Under the pieces are notes generated by a model that saw nothing but the letters and a program-made list of their open reading frames with translations, did no database searches and was not told the origin of the DNA. The position numbers were made by a program, and so were the translations under genes. This document shows positions 1 to 9,445 of a stretch of 64,000 bases of DNA, in pieces (the first letter of the stretch is position 1; every line of letters starts with the position of its first letter). The stretch is taken from NCBI GenBank assembly GCA_963798075.1, contig CAWCRU010000033.1, positions 124,001-188,000 on the forward strand, given 5' to 3'. The DNA comes from DATAOG01 sp963798075 (GTDB taxonomy: Bacteria; Pseudomonadota; Alphaproteobacteria; Geminicoccales; Geminicoccaceae).

Positions 1-1614
1 GGCGTTGAGCGCCACCAGCACCGACCAGGTGCCGTAGATGTAGTTGGTGCCCCAGCGGCCGAACCAGGAGCCGTCGGGTTCCTGCTCGCGCTTCAGATAG
101 GCGAGTGCCCCAGCCAGCGCCGGGTGGCTGCGGTCGTAGCCCTGCTGAGCGAGCATGCTGATGCAGCGCGCCGTCAGATCCGCGGTCGGCGGGTCGAGCA
201 GGGCGCCGTGATCGGCGAACGGGATGTTGTTGAGGTGGTCGTGGGTGTTGTCGGCATCGAACGAGCCCCAGCCGCCGTCGCGGCTCTGCAGGCCGAGCAC
301 CCATTCGGTGCCGCGCGCGATCGCGTTCCGGTAGCGCTCCGGATCGGCCCGGTGCAGCGCGCAGACGATCACCGCGGTGTCGTCGACGTCGGGGTAGAAA
401 TCGTTGCGGTACTCGAACGGCCAGCCGCCCGGCCTGACGTGCGGCCGGGTGCTCGCCCAGTCGCCGGCGACGTCCAGGATCTGCCGCGCGGCGACCCAGT
501 CGAGCGCGCGGCGCAGGCTCTGCGCGGCGGCGCCGTCGGCCGCGATCGCGTCCGCCTCCATCAGGGCGTGGCAGGCGAGCGCCGTGTCCCAGAGCGGCGA
601 CAGGCAGGGCTGGCAATAGGCGAGCTCGCGGCGCTCGACCAGGAGCTTCCTCACCGCCCGCTTGGCGATCAGAAGGTCCGGATGGTCCTTGGCATAGCCG
701 AGGGTCGCGAACGCCATCACGCTGTTGGCGATCGCCGGGAAGATCGCGCCGAGCCCGTCCTCGCCGTTCAGGCGCAAGGTGATGAAATCGACGGCGCGCC
801 GGATCGCGCGCGCGCGGCGCCGCCTCGAGAGACGCGGCTCGGCCAGGCGCAGGCCGCCATCGACCGCGAGGAAGAGGTGGCCCCAGCCCGAGCCGGTCGA
901 GCTCGTGATGTAGTGCCGCTCGGCGGCGGGCGGCGTCACGAACAGCTCCTCGATCCCGATGCCGCGCGGGTTCTTCGCCCGCGGCTTGAGCGCCATCAGG
1001 ATCAGCAGCGGCACGATCACGGTCCGCGACCAGTAGGACACCTTGTCGAGGTGAAACGGGAACCAGCGCGGCAGGAGCATGATCTCGACCGGCATCACCG
1101 GCACCGCCCGCCAGGGCACCTGGCCGAACAGCGCGAGCGTGATCCGGGTGAACACGTTGCAGCGCCCGGCGCCGCCCTGGGCCAGGATGGCCGCGCGCGC
1201 GCGGCGCATGTGCGCCGCCTCGGGATCGTCGCCGAGCAGCTTGAGGGCGTAGTAGGCCTTGACGCTCGCGCTGATGTCGAGCTCGCCGCCGGCATAGAGC
1301 GGCCAGCCGCCGTGGTCGGCCTGGCGGGCGCGCAGGTAGACGCCGATCTTCTGCTCGAGCGGCGGGTCGACCTCGTCCAGGAAGTGCTCGAGCAGGATGT
1401 ACTCGGCCGGGATCGTGGCATCGGCCTCGAGCTCGAACAGCCAATGGCCATCGGCGCGCTGCAGTTGTGCCAGTCCCTGCCGGGCCTGCGCGATCACGGC
1501 GTCCAGATCTGCGCCCGGCAGCTCGCCCCAATCACCCGCGCTCGACTGGTCAGCCGAGCGCCAACGCTCGGCGACGGCCTCGCTCAGGCCGGTCTGCTGA
1601 GGCATCTCCACCAT
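1..1614 (-). CDS. shc: Squalene-hopene cyclase, 3' end cut by window start
   Basis: Cyclises squalene to hopene or hopanol, the committed step of hopanoid synthesis, at the inner membrane. The first 538 residues are present in one unbroken frame; the family is usually about 620-680 residues, so the C-terminus lies outside the window. The acid motif DVDDTA is at residues 409-414, matching the DxDD protonating motif of the class. QW-type repeats are visible near residues 50 (QRADGHW), 445 (LQSRDGGWGSFDADN) and at the cut end (QEPDGSWFGRWGTNYIYG). I chose the ATG at 1614 because AAGGTGAAG lies just upstream; a second ATG three codons in (1605) is possible. It is divergent from the CoA-transferase genes at 1840. 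Identity is secure. Confidence 0.95.
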   Translation of the reverse strand, partial: MVEMPQQTGLSEAVAERWRSADQSSAGDWGELPGADLDAVIAQARQGLAQLQRADGHWLFELEADATIPAEYILLEHFLDEVDPPLEQKIGVYLRARQADHGGWPLYAGGELDISASVKAYYALKLLGDDPEAAHMRRARAAILAQGGAGRCNVFTRITLALFGQVPWRAVPVMPVEIMLLPRWFPFHLDKVSYWSRTVIVPLLILMALKPRAKNPRGIGIEELFVTPPAAERHYITSSTGSGWGHLFLAVDGGLRLAEPRLSRRRRARAIRRAVDFITLRLNGEDGLGAIFPAIANSVMAFATLGYAKDHPDLLIAKRAVRKLLVERRELAYCQPCLSPLWDTALACHALMEADAIAADGAAAQSLRRALDWVAARQILDVAGDWASTRPHVRPGGWPFEYRNDFYPDVDDTAVIVCALHRADPERYRNAIARGTEWVLGLQSRDGGWGSFDADNTHDHLNNIPFADHGALLDPPTADLTARCISMLAQQGYDRSHPALAGALAYLKREQEPDGSWFGRWGTNYIYGTWSVLVALNA

Positions 1615-1792
1615 TCTTCACCTTGGTTAACGCCCAACTCGCTGCCGCAATAGGCACAAAAGCGGCTGCTAAACAAGGCAGCTCGATGTCACACTTGAAT
1701 GTCGCGCTGTCCGCGCGCGTGGCGCCCGCGCCGCGGCCGGATTGACGGCCGACTTTGGGGACCGACATGTTAGAGACCTCGAGGAGCCAAAG

Positions 1793-1843
1793 ATGAACCC
1801 TGCGCGCCCGGCCGCCCCGACCCACCTTTTGGACCCGCCGTGA
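1793..1843 (+). other. Possible 16-codon leader ORF coupled to the CoA-transferase
   Basis: An ATG at 1793 is preceded by a good ribosome binding site (GAGGAGCC, 1780-1787). It reads 16 codons to a TGA at 1841-1843, which overlaps the GTG proposed as the start of the next gene (GTGA). The GTG itself has no visible Shine-Dalgarno, so coupled initiation would make sense. Alternatively the ATG is the true start of the CoA-transferase and an indel has separated them; joining the two frames needs a change of two insertions or one deletion. Confidence 0.3.
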
Positions 1844-2670
1844 CGCCCGTTACCGCCACCCGCGAGCTCGCCGCGCGCATCCCGGACGGCGCCAGCCTGG
1901 CGCTGGCGCCCGACTATTCGGGCTGCGCGCTCGCGGTCGTGCGCGCCCTGATCCGCAGGCGGGCCCGCGATCTACATCTGATCGGCGTGCCGCAGCTCGG
2001 CTTCCAGGCCGACCTTCTGATCGGCGCCGGCTGCGTCGCGAGCATCGACGCGGCGGCCGTGACGCTCGGCGAGCAGGGGCCGGCGCCGCGCTTTGTGGCG
2101 GCCGTCAAGGCCGGCCGGATCGAGCTCCGGGATTCCACCTGTCCGGTGCTGCATGCGGGCCTGCAGGCCGCCGAGAAGGGCGTGCCCTTCCTGCCGCTGC
2201 GCGGCATCCTGGGCTCCGACCTGGTCCGCCACCGGCCGGACTGGCGGGTGATCGACAACCCGTTCCGCGATCCCGCAGGCACCGACGATCCGATCCTGCT
2301 GGTGCCGGCGATCCGGCCCGACGTCGCGCTGTTCCATGGCGCCCGCGCCGATTCTGCCGGCAACGTCTGGATCGGCGTCCGGCGCGAGCTGATGACCATG
2401 GCGCATGCCGCGCGCACCACGCTCGCGACGGTCGAGGAGATCGCAGCGGGCGATCTGCTGGCCGATGATCTGAACGCCGCCGGCACGATCCCCTCGCTCT
2501 ACGTCAACGCGATCGCGAGCGCGCGCGAGGGTGCCTGGCCGGTGGGTCTGCGCGGCGCCTACCCGCCCGACCTCGAGCACCTGCGGCTCTATGCCGAGAT
2601 GGCGGCGACCGCGCCGGGGTTCGAGCGCTATCTCGAGCGCTTCGTGCTGCAGCCCGCCGCCGCCGAATGA
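1840..2670 (+). CDS. CoA-transferase, alpha-type subunit
   Basis: A 276-residue family I CoA-transferase subunit of the glutaconate CoA-transferase alpha/IpdA-like type. With the next gene it should form a heteromer that moves CoA between acyl groups. It has the alternating Gly/Ala-rich alpha-beta layout of the fold, with GASLALAPDYSGCALAVVRAL near the N-terminus and FHGARADSAGNVWIG around residues 168-182. The start is a GTG with no clear ribosome binding site (see the leader ORF at 1793). Its stop overlaps the next start as ATGA, the classic arrangement for stoichiometric subunits. The substrate cannot be read from sequence; steroid-ring, glutaconate or other dicarboxylate CoA transfer are all possible. 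Confidence 0.8.
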   Translation: MTPVTATRELAARIPDGASLALAPDYSGCALAVVRALIRRRARDLHLIGVPQLGFQADLLIGAGCVASIDAAAVTLGEQGPAPRFVAAVKAGRIELRDSTCPVLHAGLQAAEKGVPFLPLRGILGSDLVRHRPDWRVIDNPFRDPAGTDDPILLVPAIRPDVALFHGARADSAGNVWIGVRRELMTMAHAARTTLATVEEIAAGDLLADDLNAAGTIPSLYVNAIASAREGAWPVGLRGAYPPDLEHLRLYAEMAATAPGFERYLERFVLQPAAAE

Positions 2671-3407
2671 CGGACTGGCGCCCGCAGGAGCTGCTGATCG
2701 ACGTCCTCGCCTCGATGCTGGAGGGGCTCGCGCATGTCGCGGTCGGCGCCGGCTCGCCGATCCCGGGGGCGGCAGCGCTGCTCGCGCGCGAGCGCTCCGG
2801 CGGCAGACTCCGGGTCTCGGTGCTCGGCAGCGAGCGCCACAACCCGTTCACCGACGGCGCCCGGGAGCTGTTCGACTGCGCCGCACAAGGGCGGATCGAC
2901 GCCTTCTTCCTGGGCGGCGGCGAGATCGACGGCGAGGCCAACATCAACCTCGTCGGGGTCGGCGGCTACCCAACGAGCAGGGTGCGCTGGCCGGGCTCGT
3001 TCGGCTCGGCCTATCTCTACTTCCTGGTGCCGCGGGTGATCCTGTTCCGGGAGGAGCACACCAGGCGCGTGCTGGTGCCCAAAGTCGAGTTCGTGAGCGC
3101 GCCCGGCACGAGCCCCGCCAACGTCCATCGCCCGGGCGGGCCCTACGCGCTCGTGACCGGCCGCGCGGTCTTCGGCTTCGAGCGCGCGCGGGCCTGCTTT
3201 GTGCTGTGGAGCGTGCACCCGGGGCAGACCCTGGCCGATGTCCGGGACAACACCGGCTTCGCGTTCGATGTTGCGGGCGACGTCGCCCGGACGCCCGTGC
3301 CCACGTCCGAGACGCTGGCCCTGATCCGCGGCCCGGTCGGCCGCGCGATCGCGCAGACCTACCCGGGCTTCGCGGCGGCGGTGCTCGCGATTGCGGCCGG
3401 CCGATGA
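2667..3407 (+). CDS. CoA-transferase, beta-type subunit
   Basis: A 246-residue partner of the preceding gene, glutaconate CoA-transferase beta/IpdB-like. Typical features are GAGSPIPGAAALLARE near residues 25-40, and FFLGGGEIDGEANINLVGVG around residues 83-102, which corresponds to the conserved Gly-rich active-site region of the beta chain. It overlaps both neighbours by ATGA (2667 and 3404), so three genes form one translationally coupled unit. Two CoA-transferase subunits followed, about 1.5 kb on, by a family III CoA-transferase suggest a region devoted to activating organic acids. Confidence 0.8.
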   Translation: MTDWRPQELLIDVLASMLEGLAHVAVGAGSPIPGAAALLARERSGGRLRVSVLGSERHNPFTDGARELFDCAAQGRIDAFFLGGGEIDGEANINLVGVGGYPTSRVRWPGSFGSAYLYFLVPRVILFREEHTRRVLVPKVEFVSAPGTSPANVHRPGGPYALVTGRAVFGFERARACFVLWSVHPGQTLADVRDNTGFAFDVAGDVARTPVPTSETLALIRGPVGRAIAQTYPGFAAAVLAIAAGR

Positions 3408-4357
3408 TCGAGAGCGACTCGGAAGCCCGAGCGATCGTGGCGCGCGCGATCGACCGTTACATCCGGGCCCGGCACGCCCGCGTCGCAGCCTTCGTCGATG
3501 CCAATTACAGCCTGCCCGGCGCGCTTCGCCTGCACCGGCTGGCGCTAGGTCCCGACCTGCTGCGGGCACCGGCCAACGTCGCGTTGCTGCCGGCCTATCT
3601 CGGCATGCAGCTCGGCGCCGCCCTGCTGCAGCGCCTCGGCGCCCGGCGCGCGGCGCGCCGGCTCGGAGGGCTGAAGCCGTTTTTCGAGACCGACGTGGCG
3701 CGCGAGCTGACCTTTCGCATCCATCGCGACCTGCTCGAGCTGCCCTACGACGATGATGGCCGGCGGAGCGGGCGCGACGCGCTTGCCGAGGCGATCCTCG
3801 AGGACCCGCGGCTCGCGGAGCCCCTGGCGGCGCTGCAACCGGGCGGCTCCCAGGCGCAGGCGCGGGTGCGGGCGATGCTGCAGACCTACGCCGGCGCCCG
3901 TCATGCCGCGGCCGACCTGCTCAACAATGCGCTGCTGGCCACGACCGGCGCCGCCTTGTTCCAGAAGCTGACGCCCGGCACCTTCTCGCTCGGGCCGGTG
4001 CTGGCTGGCGCGCTCGCGCATCAGGCCGCGATCGCGAGCTTCCCGCTCGGCGCCGGCCTCGGCAGCCTCTGGTATGCCTGGTTCCCGGCCCAGCCCTCGG
4101 CCGGCCTGCTGCTCGGCACGACCGGCGGGCTGATGCTCTTGACCGCGCTCAGCGCGGGCCTTGCGGGCGTGGTCGCAGATCCGCTCCTTCGCGCGCTCGG
4201 CCTGCACGGCCGCCGCCTGCACCGGCTGATCGAGGCGCTCGGCCGCGAGCTTGGCGGCGAGAACGAAGTCGCCTTCCGGGTCCGCGACCACTACGTCGCC
4301 CGGATCTTCGATGTCGTCGACCTCGGCCGCGCCGCCGCGCGGGCGCTCGCGGGCTGA
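3404..4357 (+). CDS. Conserved membrane protein, probably DUF6635 family
   Basis: A 317-residue protein starting at an ATG that overlaps the previous stop (ATGA). The N-terminus (IDRYIRARHARVAAFVDANYSL) and the following segment on leucines and leaving the chromosomal context resemble what I recall of the DUF6635 family in Alphaproteobacteria; this is memory, not a search. Hydrophobic stretches at about residues 60-80, 200-225 and 235-270 predict membrane association. Function is unknown. Translational coupling to the CoA-transferase subunits suggests co-expression but does not reveal the role. Confidence 0.6.
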   Translation: MIESDSEARAIVARAIDRYIRARHARVAAFVDANYSLPGALRLHRLALGPDLLRAPANVALLPAYLGMQLGAALLQRLGARRAARRLGGLKPFFETDVARELTFRIHRDLLELPYDDDGRRSGRDALAEAILEDPRLAEPLAALQPGGSQAQARVRAMLQTYAGARHAAADLLNNALLATTGAALFQKLTPGTFSLGPVLAGALAHQAAIASFPLGAGLGSLWYAWFPAQPSAGLLLGTTGGLMLLTALSAGLAGVVADPLLRALGLHGRRLHRLIEALGRELGGENEVAFRVRDHYVARIFDVVDLGRAAARALAG

Positions 4358-4428
4358 GCGCGCCCGAAGCGATGGACCGCAGACCGCCCCGTGCTAGGAT
4401 GACGGCCGCCGCAAAGACGGAGACGGTC

Positions 4429-4887
4429 ATGGCCACCAGCGTCAAGAACCGGATCGGCTACGAGGAGGATCTCTACGCCTGGAGCCTGGAACAGGCCGCG
4501 CTGCTGCGCGCGCGCCGGACCGAAGGGCTGGACTGGGAGAACCTGGCGGGGGAGATCGAGTGGATGGTCGGACGCGACCAGCGTGAACTGAAGAATCGCC
4601 TTAAGGTCATTCTCCTTCATCTCCTGAAATGGCAGGCGCAGCCAGCAAGGCGTGGAGCAAGCTGGCGAAAGAGCCTGCGCACCCAGCGCGGGCACATCCG
4701 GGATCTGCTGCGGCAGAGCCCGAGCCTGCGTCGCCAGGTCCCGGAGCTGATTTTGGAGGCCTACTCCGACGCGGTGAAGGATGCGGTCGACGAGACCGGG
4801 CTGCCGCAGGATCGCTTTCCGCGGGATTGCCCCTACGCGGAGGGCGACGTGCTGGCCGAGGGTTATCTGCCCGATGCCGCGATCTAG
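4429..4887 (+). CDS. DUF29 domain protein
   Basis: A 152-residue DUF29 protein. Hallmarks are YEEDLYAWSLEQAALLRARR at the start, GLDWENLAGEIEWMVGRDQRELKNRL, LLHLLKWQAQPARRGASW, and a C-terminal CPYAEGDVL close to the usual CPY signature. I chose the ATG at 4429 because it matches the short MAT- start of the family and follows a GACGGAGA stretch; an upstream in-frame ATG at 4372 would add 19 unconserved residues. Function is unknown; such genes often occur in several copies per genome, and a second copy lies at 8298. Confidence 0.85.
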   Translation: MATSVKNRIGYEEDLYAWSLEQAALLRARRTEGLDWENLAGEIEWMVGRDQRELKNRLKVILLHLLKWQAQPARRGASWRKSLRTQRGHIRDLLRQSPSLRRQVPELILEAYSDAVKDAVDETGLPQDRFPRDCPYAEGDVLAEGYLPDAAI

Positions 4888-4893
4888 GTCCGG

Positions 4894-6096
4894 GTGACCC
4901 CGGGCATGACCGCAGGGGCCCTCGACGGGCTGCTCGTGCTCGACCTGACGCGGGTGCTGGGCGGGCCGTATTGCACCCAGATCCTGGGCGATCACGGCGC
5001 CGAGGTCGTCAAGATCGAGCCGCCGCAGGGCGACGAGGTGCGCGACTGGGGGCCGCCGTTCGACGAGGCGCACGACGCGTCCTACTTCATCGGCGTCAAC
5101 CGCAACAAGCGCTCGCTCGGCCTCGATCTCGCAAGATCCGAGGGCCGCGACGTGCTGCTGCGGCTGCTCGAGCGCGCCGACGTTCTGATCGAGAACTACA
5201 AGCCCGGCGCCATGGAGAAATGGGGCCTCGGTTACGAGGACGTGCTGCGCGAGCGCTTCCCGCGCTTGATCCACTGCCGGATCAGCGGTTTCGGGGGCGA
5301 CGGCCCGCTGGGCGGGCTGCCCGGCTACGACGCGGTGATCCAGGCCATGGTCGGCATGTTCTCGATCAACGGCATCGCCGACCAGACCCGGATCGGCATC
5401 CCCTTGGTCGACCTCGGCGCCGGCCTCTACGCCGCGATCGGCGTATTGATGGCGCTCGTCGAGCGGGCGCGCTCGGGTAAGGGCCAGTTCCTCGACATGA
5501 CCCTCTACGATGCCGGCATCGCGCTGATGCACCCCCACATCCCGAACTATCTGTTGTCCGGAAAGCTGCCGGGGCTGACCGGCAATGCGCATCCGAACAT
5601 CAGCCCCTACGACAAGTTCGCGACCGGCACGGTCGAGGTGTTCCTCGCGATCGGCAACGACCGCGCGTTCGCGCGCCTGTGCACCGAGCTCGGCGCGCCG
5701 GAGCTGGCGCAGGACCCGCGCTTTCGCAGCAACCGCGATCGGGTCGCCAACCGCCCCGCCCTGACCGCGCGGCTGACCGGGCTGCTCGCGGGCCGGGATG
5801 GCGAGGCGCTCTGCCAGCGCCTGCTCGCGGCCGGCGTGCCGGCCGGCCCGGTGCGCGACGTCGCCGAGGTCTGGGCGGACGCCCACACCCGGCATCGCGG
5901 CATGGCGGTCGAGCGGGAGGGCTACCGGAACGCCGGCCTGCCGATCAAGCTGTCCCGGACCCCCGGCGGGGTCGCCCGCAGGCCGCCCCGCTTCGGCGAG
6001 CACGGCCGCGAGGTGCTCGCGCAATTCGGCTTCGGCGAGGCCGAGATCGAGGATCTCCTCGCGGCCGGCGTGGTCCTCGAGCGGCGTCGCCGCTGA
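4894..6096 (+). CDS. CaiB/BaiF (family III) CoA-transferase
   Basis: A 400-residue family III CoA-transferase, related to formyl-CoA and succinyl-CoA transferases. The N-terminal signature LDLTRVLGGPYCTQILGDHGAEVVKIEPP is present. The aspartate that forms the acyl anhydride intermediate is D173, in GIPLVDLGAG. The GTG at 4894 is one start; an ATG at 4906 gives MTAGALDGLLV and is equally plausible. It lies 6 bp after the DUF29 stop on the same strand. The substrate cannot be assigned from sequence. Confidence 0.9.
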   Translation: MTPGMTAGALDGLLVLDLTRVLGGPYCTQILGDHGAEVVKIEPPQGDEVRDWGPPFDEAHDASYFIGVNRNKRSLGLDLARSEGRDVLLRLLERADVLIENYKPGAMEKWGLGYEDVLRERFPRLIHCRISGFGGDGPLGGLPGYDAVIQAMVGMFSINGIADQTRIGIPLVDLGAGLYAAIGVLMALVERARSGKGQFLDMTLYDAGIALMHPHIPNYLLSGKLPGLTGNAHPNISPYDKFATGTVEVFLAIGNDRAFARLCTELGAPELAQDPRFRSNRDRVANRPALTARLTGLLAGRDGEALCQRLLAAGVPAGPVRDVAEVWADAHTRHRGMAVEREGYRNAGLPIKLSRTPGGVARRPPRFGEHGREVLAQFGFGEAEIEDLLAAGVVLERRRR

Positions 6097-6098
6097 GG

Positions 6099-6848
6099 TC
6101 AGCCGCGGCCGACGAACGGCATCTTGGTCGCCATCACGGTCAGGAACTGGATGTTGGCATCCGGCGGCAGGCTCGCCATGTGCGCGACCGCGCGCGCCAC
6201 GTGCTCGACATCCATGAGCGGCTCGACCTTGATCGAGCCGTCGGCCTGCGGCACGCCGTCCTTCATGCGCGCCGCCATCTCGGTGAAGGCGTTGCCGACG
6301 TCGATCTGGCCGCAGGCGATGTCGTATTTGCGGCCATCGAGCGAGGTCGACTTGGTGAGGCCGCCGATCGCGTGCTTGGCCGAGGTGTAGGGCGCCGAAT
6401 TGGGCCTCGGCGCATAGGCCGAGATCGAGCCGTTGTTGATGATCCGGCCGCCCATCGGCTTTTGGTCCTTCATGATCCTGATCGCCTCCTGGGTGCACAG
6501 GAACGAGCCGGTCAGGATGGTATCGATCACCGCCTTCCACTTCTCGAACGGCAGGTCCTCGAGCGGCACCGCGGGCGCGCCGACGCCCGCGTTGTTGAAG
6601 AGCAGGTCGAGGCGGCCGAACGTCTCTTTGGCCTTCGCGAACAGCGCCTTGACGGAGGCGGGGTCGGTCACGTCGGTCGCCACCGCCAGCGCCTGCCGGC
6701 CGCGGCCCTTGATCTGCTCTGCGACCGCGTCCAGCGGCTCCTGGCGCCGGCCGCCGAGGACGACGTCGAAGCCATCTCCGGCCAGCGCCAGCGCCGACGC
6801 CTTGCCGATCCCCGAGCCCGCGCCCGTGACCAGAGCGACCTTAGCCAT
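6099..6848 (-). CDS. SDR family oxidoreductase
   Basis: A 249-residue classical short-chain dehydrogenase/reductase. The cofactor motif TGAGSGIG is at residues 8-15, NNAG at 86-89, and the catalytic S141, Y154 and K158 have normal spacing. The ATG at 6848 has a strong ribosome binding site (GGAGGGTGG), so the longer upstream frame is not used. The C-terminus (IQFLTVMATKMPFVGRG) matches the short family form. It ends 2 bp from the CaiB/BaiF gene, tail to tail. NAD(P)-dependent alcohol/carbonyl chemistry is secure; the substrate is not. Confidence 0.9.
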   Translation of the reverse strand: MAKVALVTGAGSGIGKASALALAGDGFDVVLGGRRQEPLDAVAEQIKGRGRQALAVATDVTDPASVKALFAKAKETFGRLDLLFNNAGVGAPAVPLEDLPFEKWKAVIDTILTGSFLCTQEAIRIMKDQKPMGGRIINNGSISAYAPRPNSAPYTSAKHAIGGLTKSTSLDGRKYDIACGQIDVGNAFTEMAARMKDGVPQADGSIKVEPLMDVEHVARAVAHMASLPPDANIQFLTVMATKMPFVGRG

Positions 6849-6975
6849 GCGACCACCCTCCCTTGCTGCCTGGCGCCTCCTCCATAGCGGCTTCGGCGCC
6901 GTTTGCCTACGGCCGGGGTGGGTCACGGCCAGATCAAACTGAGCCAGCAGTCTTCGGTCTGCCGCCCCTGTCCGA

Positions 6976-8269
6976 TCATGCCGTCCGGCTTGCCGCCAGC
7001 AAGGCGCGGTGGCCGGGGAGATACCAGGCGAGCGCCAGCAGCTGGAGGGCGAAGAAGGCGCCGAAGCCCACCTGGTAGCCGCGCGCACTGTAGGCCTCGG
7101 CGGTCGTGGGAAAGAGGTCGATGAGCGCGCCGATTCCATATTGGGCGCCGAAGGCGGCAAGGAAGGTCACGAGGTTGATCGCGGTGTTGGCACGGCCCGA
7201 GAGCGCGGCGCCATAGTGGGAGGCGAGCCAGGGATAGCCCAGGATCGCGGCCTGGCCGGTCATGCCGAACAAGGTCCAGATCGGCAGGCTGAGCCGGGTC
7301 CACTGCAGCAGGATCGCAAGCTCGGCCAGGAAGAAGAGGACGAGGAAAGCGAGCATCACGCTCAAGAGATCGACGCCGCGGCGGCCGAGCCGGTCGGCGA
7401 CCGCCCCGATCGAGATGATGCCGATCAAAAAGCCGATCGCCATCGCCATGAGCCGGTTGGCGACCCCGATGCGGTCGAGGCCGGCGACGTCGCGCAGCCA
7501 AGGCCCGGCCCAAAGGGTCTGGATCGCGATGTGGGTGCCCGCGGTCGTGGCCATCAGCGGCGCGAGCCGCCAGAAGACCGCATCGCGCCCGATCCGGAGC
7601 AGGCCGGCGAGCTGGAGCCTGAAGGCCTCGCTGCGGCCGGCGGCGCCGCGCTCGGGCACGACCACGAGGACCAGGGCCGCGACCGCGAGCGTGATCGGCG
7701 GCGAGCCCGGCGAACACCGCGCGCCAGCCGACCGCCTCGACCGCAAGCTCGGTGGGCACGGTCGCGACCAGCGTGCCGAGCGCGCCGAACGACATCACAG
7801 AGGCGTTGGCGAGCGCCCGGCGCGGCTCCGGCAGCCAGAGCACGATCGCCTTGAAGCCGCTCATCAGGCCGCCCGCGAAGCCGAGGCCGATCAGCGCCCG
7901 GGCAATGGTCAGGATCAGGAGGTCCTGGCCGATCGCGAACAGCAGCGCGCCGGCGGCCGCGGTCGTGAGCAGCACCGCCTGCACCCGGCGCGGGCCGAAG
8001 CGGTCGAGCAGCAGGCCGAGCGGCAATTGGAACAGCGCGAAGGCGAGCAGATAGGCCGAGGTCAAAAGCCCGAGCCCGGTCGCGCCGAGGCCGATGTCGG
8101 CGACCAGGCGGGGGCCGACCACGGCGTTCACCGACCGGAACAGGTAGGACAGGAAATAGCCCGCGGCGAACGGCGCCAGGACGGTCAGGGCGATGCGCGC
8201 CGTGGCAGGCGGTTGCGACGCGGCAGCGGGTTCAAGCCCCGCGGTCGCCGATCTCACCCGCGCTGGCAT
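6976..8269 (-). CDS. MFS transporter, frame broken near 7700
   Basis: A twelve-helix major facilitator. The N-terminal half (IALTVLAPFAAGYFLSYLFRS, then DRFGPRRVQ in the helix 2-3 loop) runs in one frame to AVFAGLAA. The next frame then continues directly with ITLAVAALVLVVV and the C-terminal half. Removing one base near 7697-7706 restores about 430 residues, the usual MFS length. The ATG at 8269 (MPARVRS) fits the upstream DUF29 gene ending at 8298. It resembles nitrate/cyanate or sugar-phosphate type MFS proteins only generally. I regard the break as an inserted base rather than decay, because both halves are well conserved. Confidence 0.8.
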
Positions 8270-8297
8270 CGGACCGGCGGGGCAAGTGCTGCCGGGC

Positions 8298-8766
8298 TCA
8301 CGGCCACCAGTCGCCGATGATCTGGTCGACATTGTAGGGGCAGGTCGGCCGGAAGGGCCGCGGCCGCGATGTCCTCGCCGTGCACGCGCAGCCGACGCTC
8401 GGCGGTACGACGCGCGATCGCGTAGACGCGCGGCAGCTCGTCCTGGAGGATCTGGCGCAGGCGCGGCGTGAGGTCGTACTCGAGCCGGTTACGGTGCTCG
8501 AGGACCGAATCGACCCAGCCGGCGCGCGGGTCGGTTGCCGGGCTGTGCTGCAGCTTGAGCAGATGCTCGATCACCACGGTCGCGTTGCTGAGCACGGCGC
8601 TCTTCTTCGAGTCGCCCAAGCCCTCCACCTCCTCGATCAGGTTGTCGAGATCGAGCGCCTCGAACCGGCGCTGGCGCAGCAGGTCGGCCTGGACCTCGGT
8701 CCAGACGTAGAAGTCCTGGTCGTAGATCGATTTCGCCTCGGGCTTGATCCGGGTCGCCATGGCCAT
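8298..8766 (-). CDS. DUF29 domain protein, frame broken near 8350
   Basis: The second DUF29 paralogue: YDQDFYVWTEVQADLLRQRR, FEALDLDNLIEEVEGLG and IEHLLKLQHSPATDPRAGW. After ALPA the frame runs into unlike sequence, but the next frame gives CPYNVDQIIGDWWP and a stop at 8298, the characteristic family C-terminus. One extra base in GGCCGACC restores a product of about 155 residues. Starts at 8766 (MAMATRIK), 8760 or 8784 are possible; the MAT start of the copy at 4429 favours the shorter ones. Function is unknown. Confidence 0.8.
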
Positions 8767-8844
8767 GGTCCGCCGCGGTTTCACATCAAGGGCATTCTAG
8801 CACGTCCGCGCGGCCGCAGTTGCGCTGGCCGCGGCCCTGCGTCA

Positions 8845-9411
8845 TCACGTCACCTTGCCGATATAGGGGAGATGTCGGAACTGCTCGGCGTAGTCGATGC
8901 CGTAGCCGACCACGAACACGTCCTCGATCTCGAAGCCGATGAAGTCGACCGGGCTTTCGACCTTGCGCCGGGAGGGCTTATCGAGCAGCGCGCAGGTCCA
9001 GACCGCCGACGCGTTGCGGCCGAGCAGCAGGCGGCGGCCATAGGCCATCGAGAGGCCGGTATCGACGATGTCGTCGACCAGCAGCACGGGCCTCGCCTCG
9101 AAGTCGCGCGGGGCGTCGCCGAGCAGCAGGACCTCGCCCGAGCTCTCCTTGGACTGGCCGTAGCTCGCAAGCCGCATGAACTCGATCCGCGGTTCGGCGC
9201 CTGCCCGGCTCAGCGCGCGCGCGAGATCGGCCAGGAACACGAAGCTGCCCTTGAGGACGCCCACGATCACGAGATCGGGGCCGATCGCCGCCACGATGGC
9301 GGCGGCCAGCGTCTCGATCCGGGCGGCGATCTCGGCCTCGCCGAACAGTTGGTCGACCGGCGCTCTGCTCACGGCTGTCTCCCCGCCCGCCTCGACCCCT
9401 ACCGCTGCCAC
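8845..9411 (-). CDS. hpt: Hypoxanthine phosphoribosyltransferase
   Basis: Purine salvage enzyme converting hypoxanthine (and usually guanine) with PRPP to IMP (GMP). Length is 188 residues. The type I PRTase PRPP loop VLLVDDIVDTGLS is at residues 109-121, VLKGSFVF at 52-59, and the C-terminal DFIGFEIEDVFVVGYGIDYAEQFRHLPYIG is typical of Hpt. The first ATG is at 9411; GTG codons shortly downstream (before SRAPVDQLF) could be the true start because the first 15 residues look unconserved. It overlaps nothing, but follows closely the PIN toxin gene on the same strand. Confidence 0.93.
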   Translation of the reverse strand: MAAVGVEAGGETAVSRAPVDQLFGEAEIAARIETLAAAIVAAIGPDLVIVGVLKGSFVFLADLARALSRAGAEPRIEFMRLASYGQSKESSGEVLLLGDAPRDFEARPVLLVDDIVDTGLSMAYGRRLLLGRNASAVWTCALLDKPSRRKVESPVDFIGFEIEDVFVVGYGIDYAEQFRHLPYIGKVT

Positions 9412-9445
9412 TGTCGGGAGCTCGGGGCAAGACTTTCACCAGGGA

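Noticed and set aside
124..1653. 509-codon plus-strand ORF
   Set aside because: It is the antisense shadow of the squalene-hopene cyclase, whose minus-strand frame has all family motifs.
4291..6540. 749-codon minus-strand ORF
   Set aside because: Low-complexity Arg/Ala/Gly shadow of the CaiB/BaiF and SDR genes.
8227..8250. tRNA-like T-arm (GCGGG-TTCAAGC-CCCGC)
   Set aside because: No matching acceptor stem, D-arm or anticodon arm upstream, and it lies within the MFS coding region.
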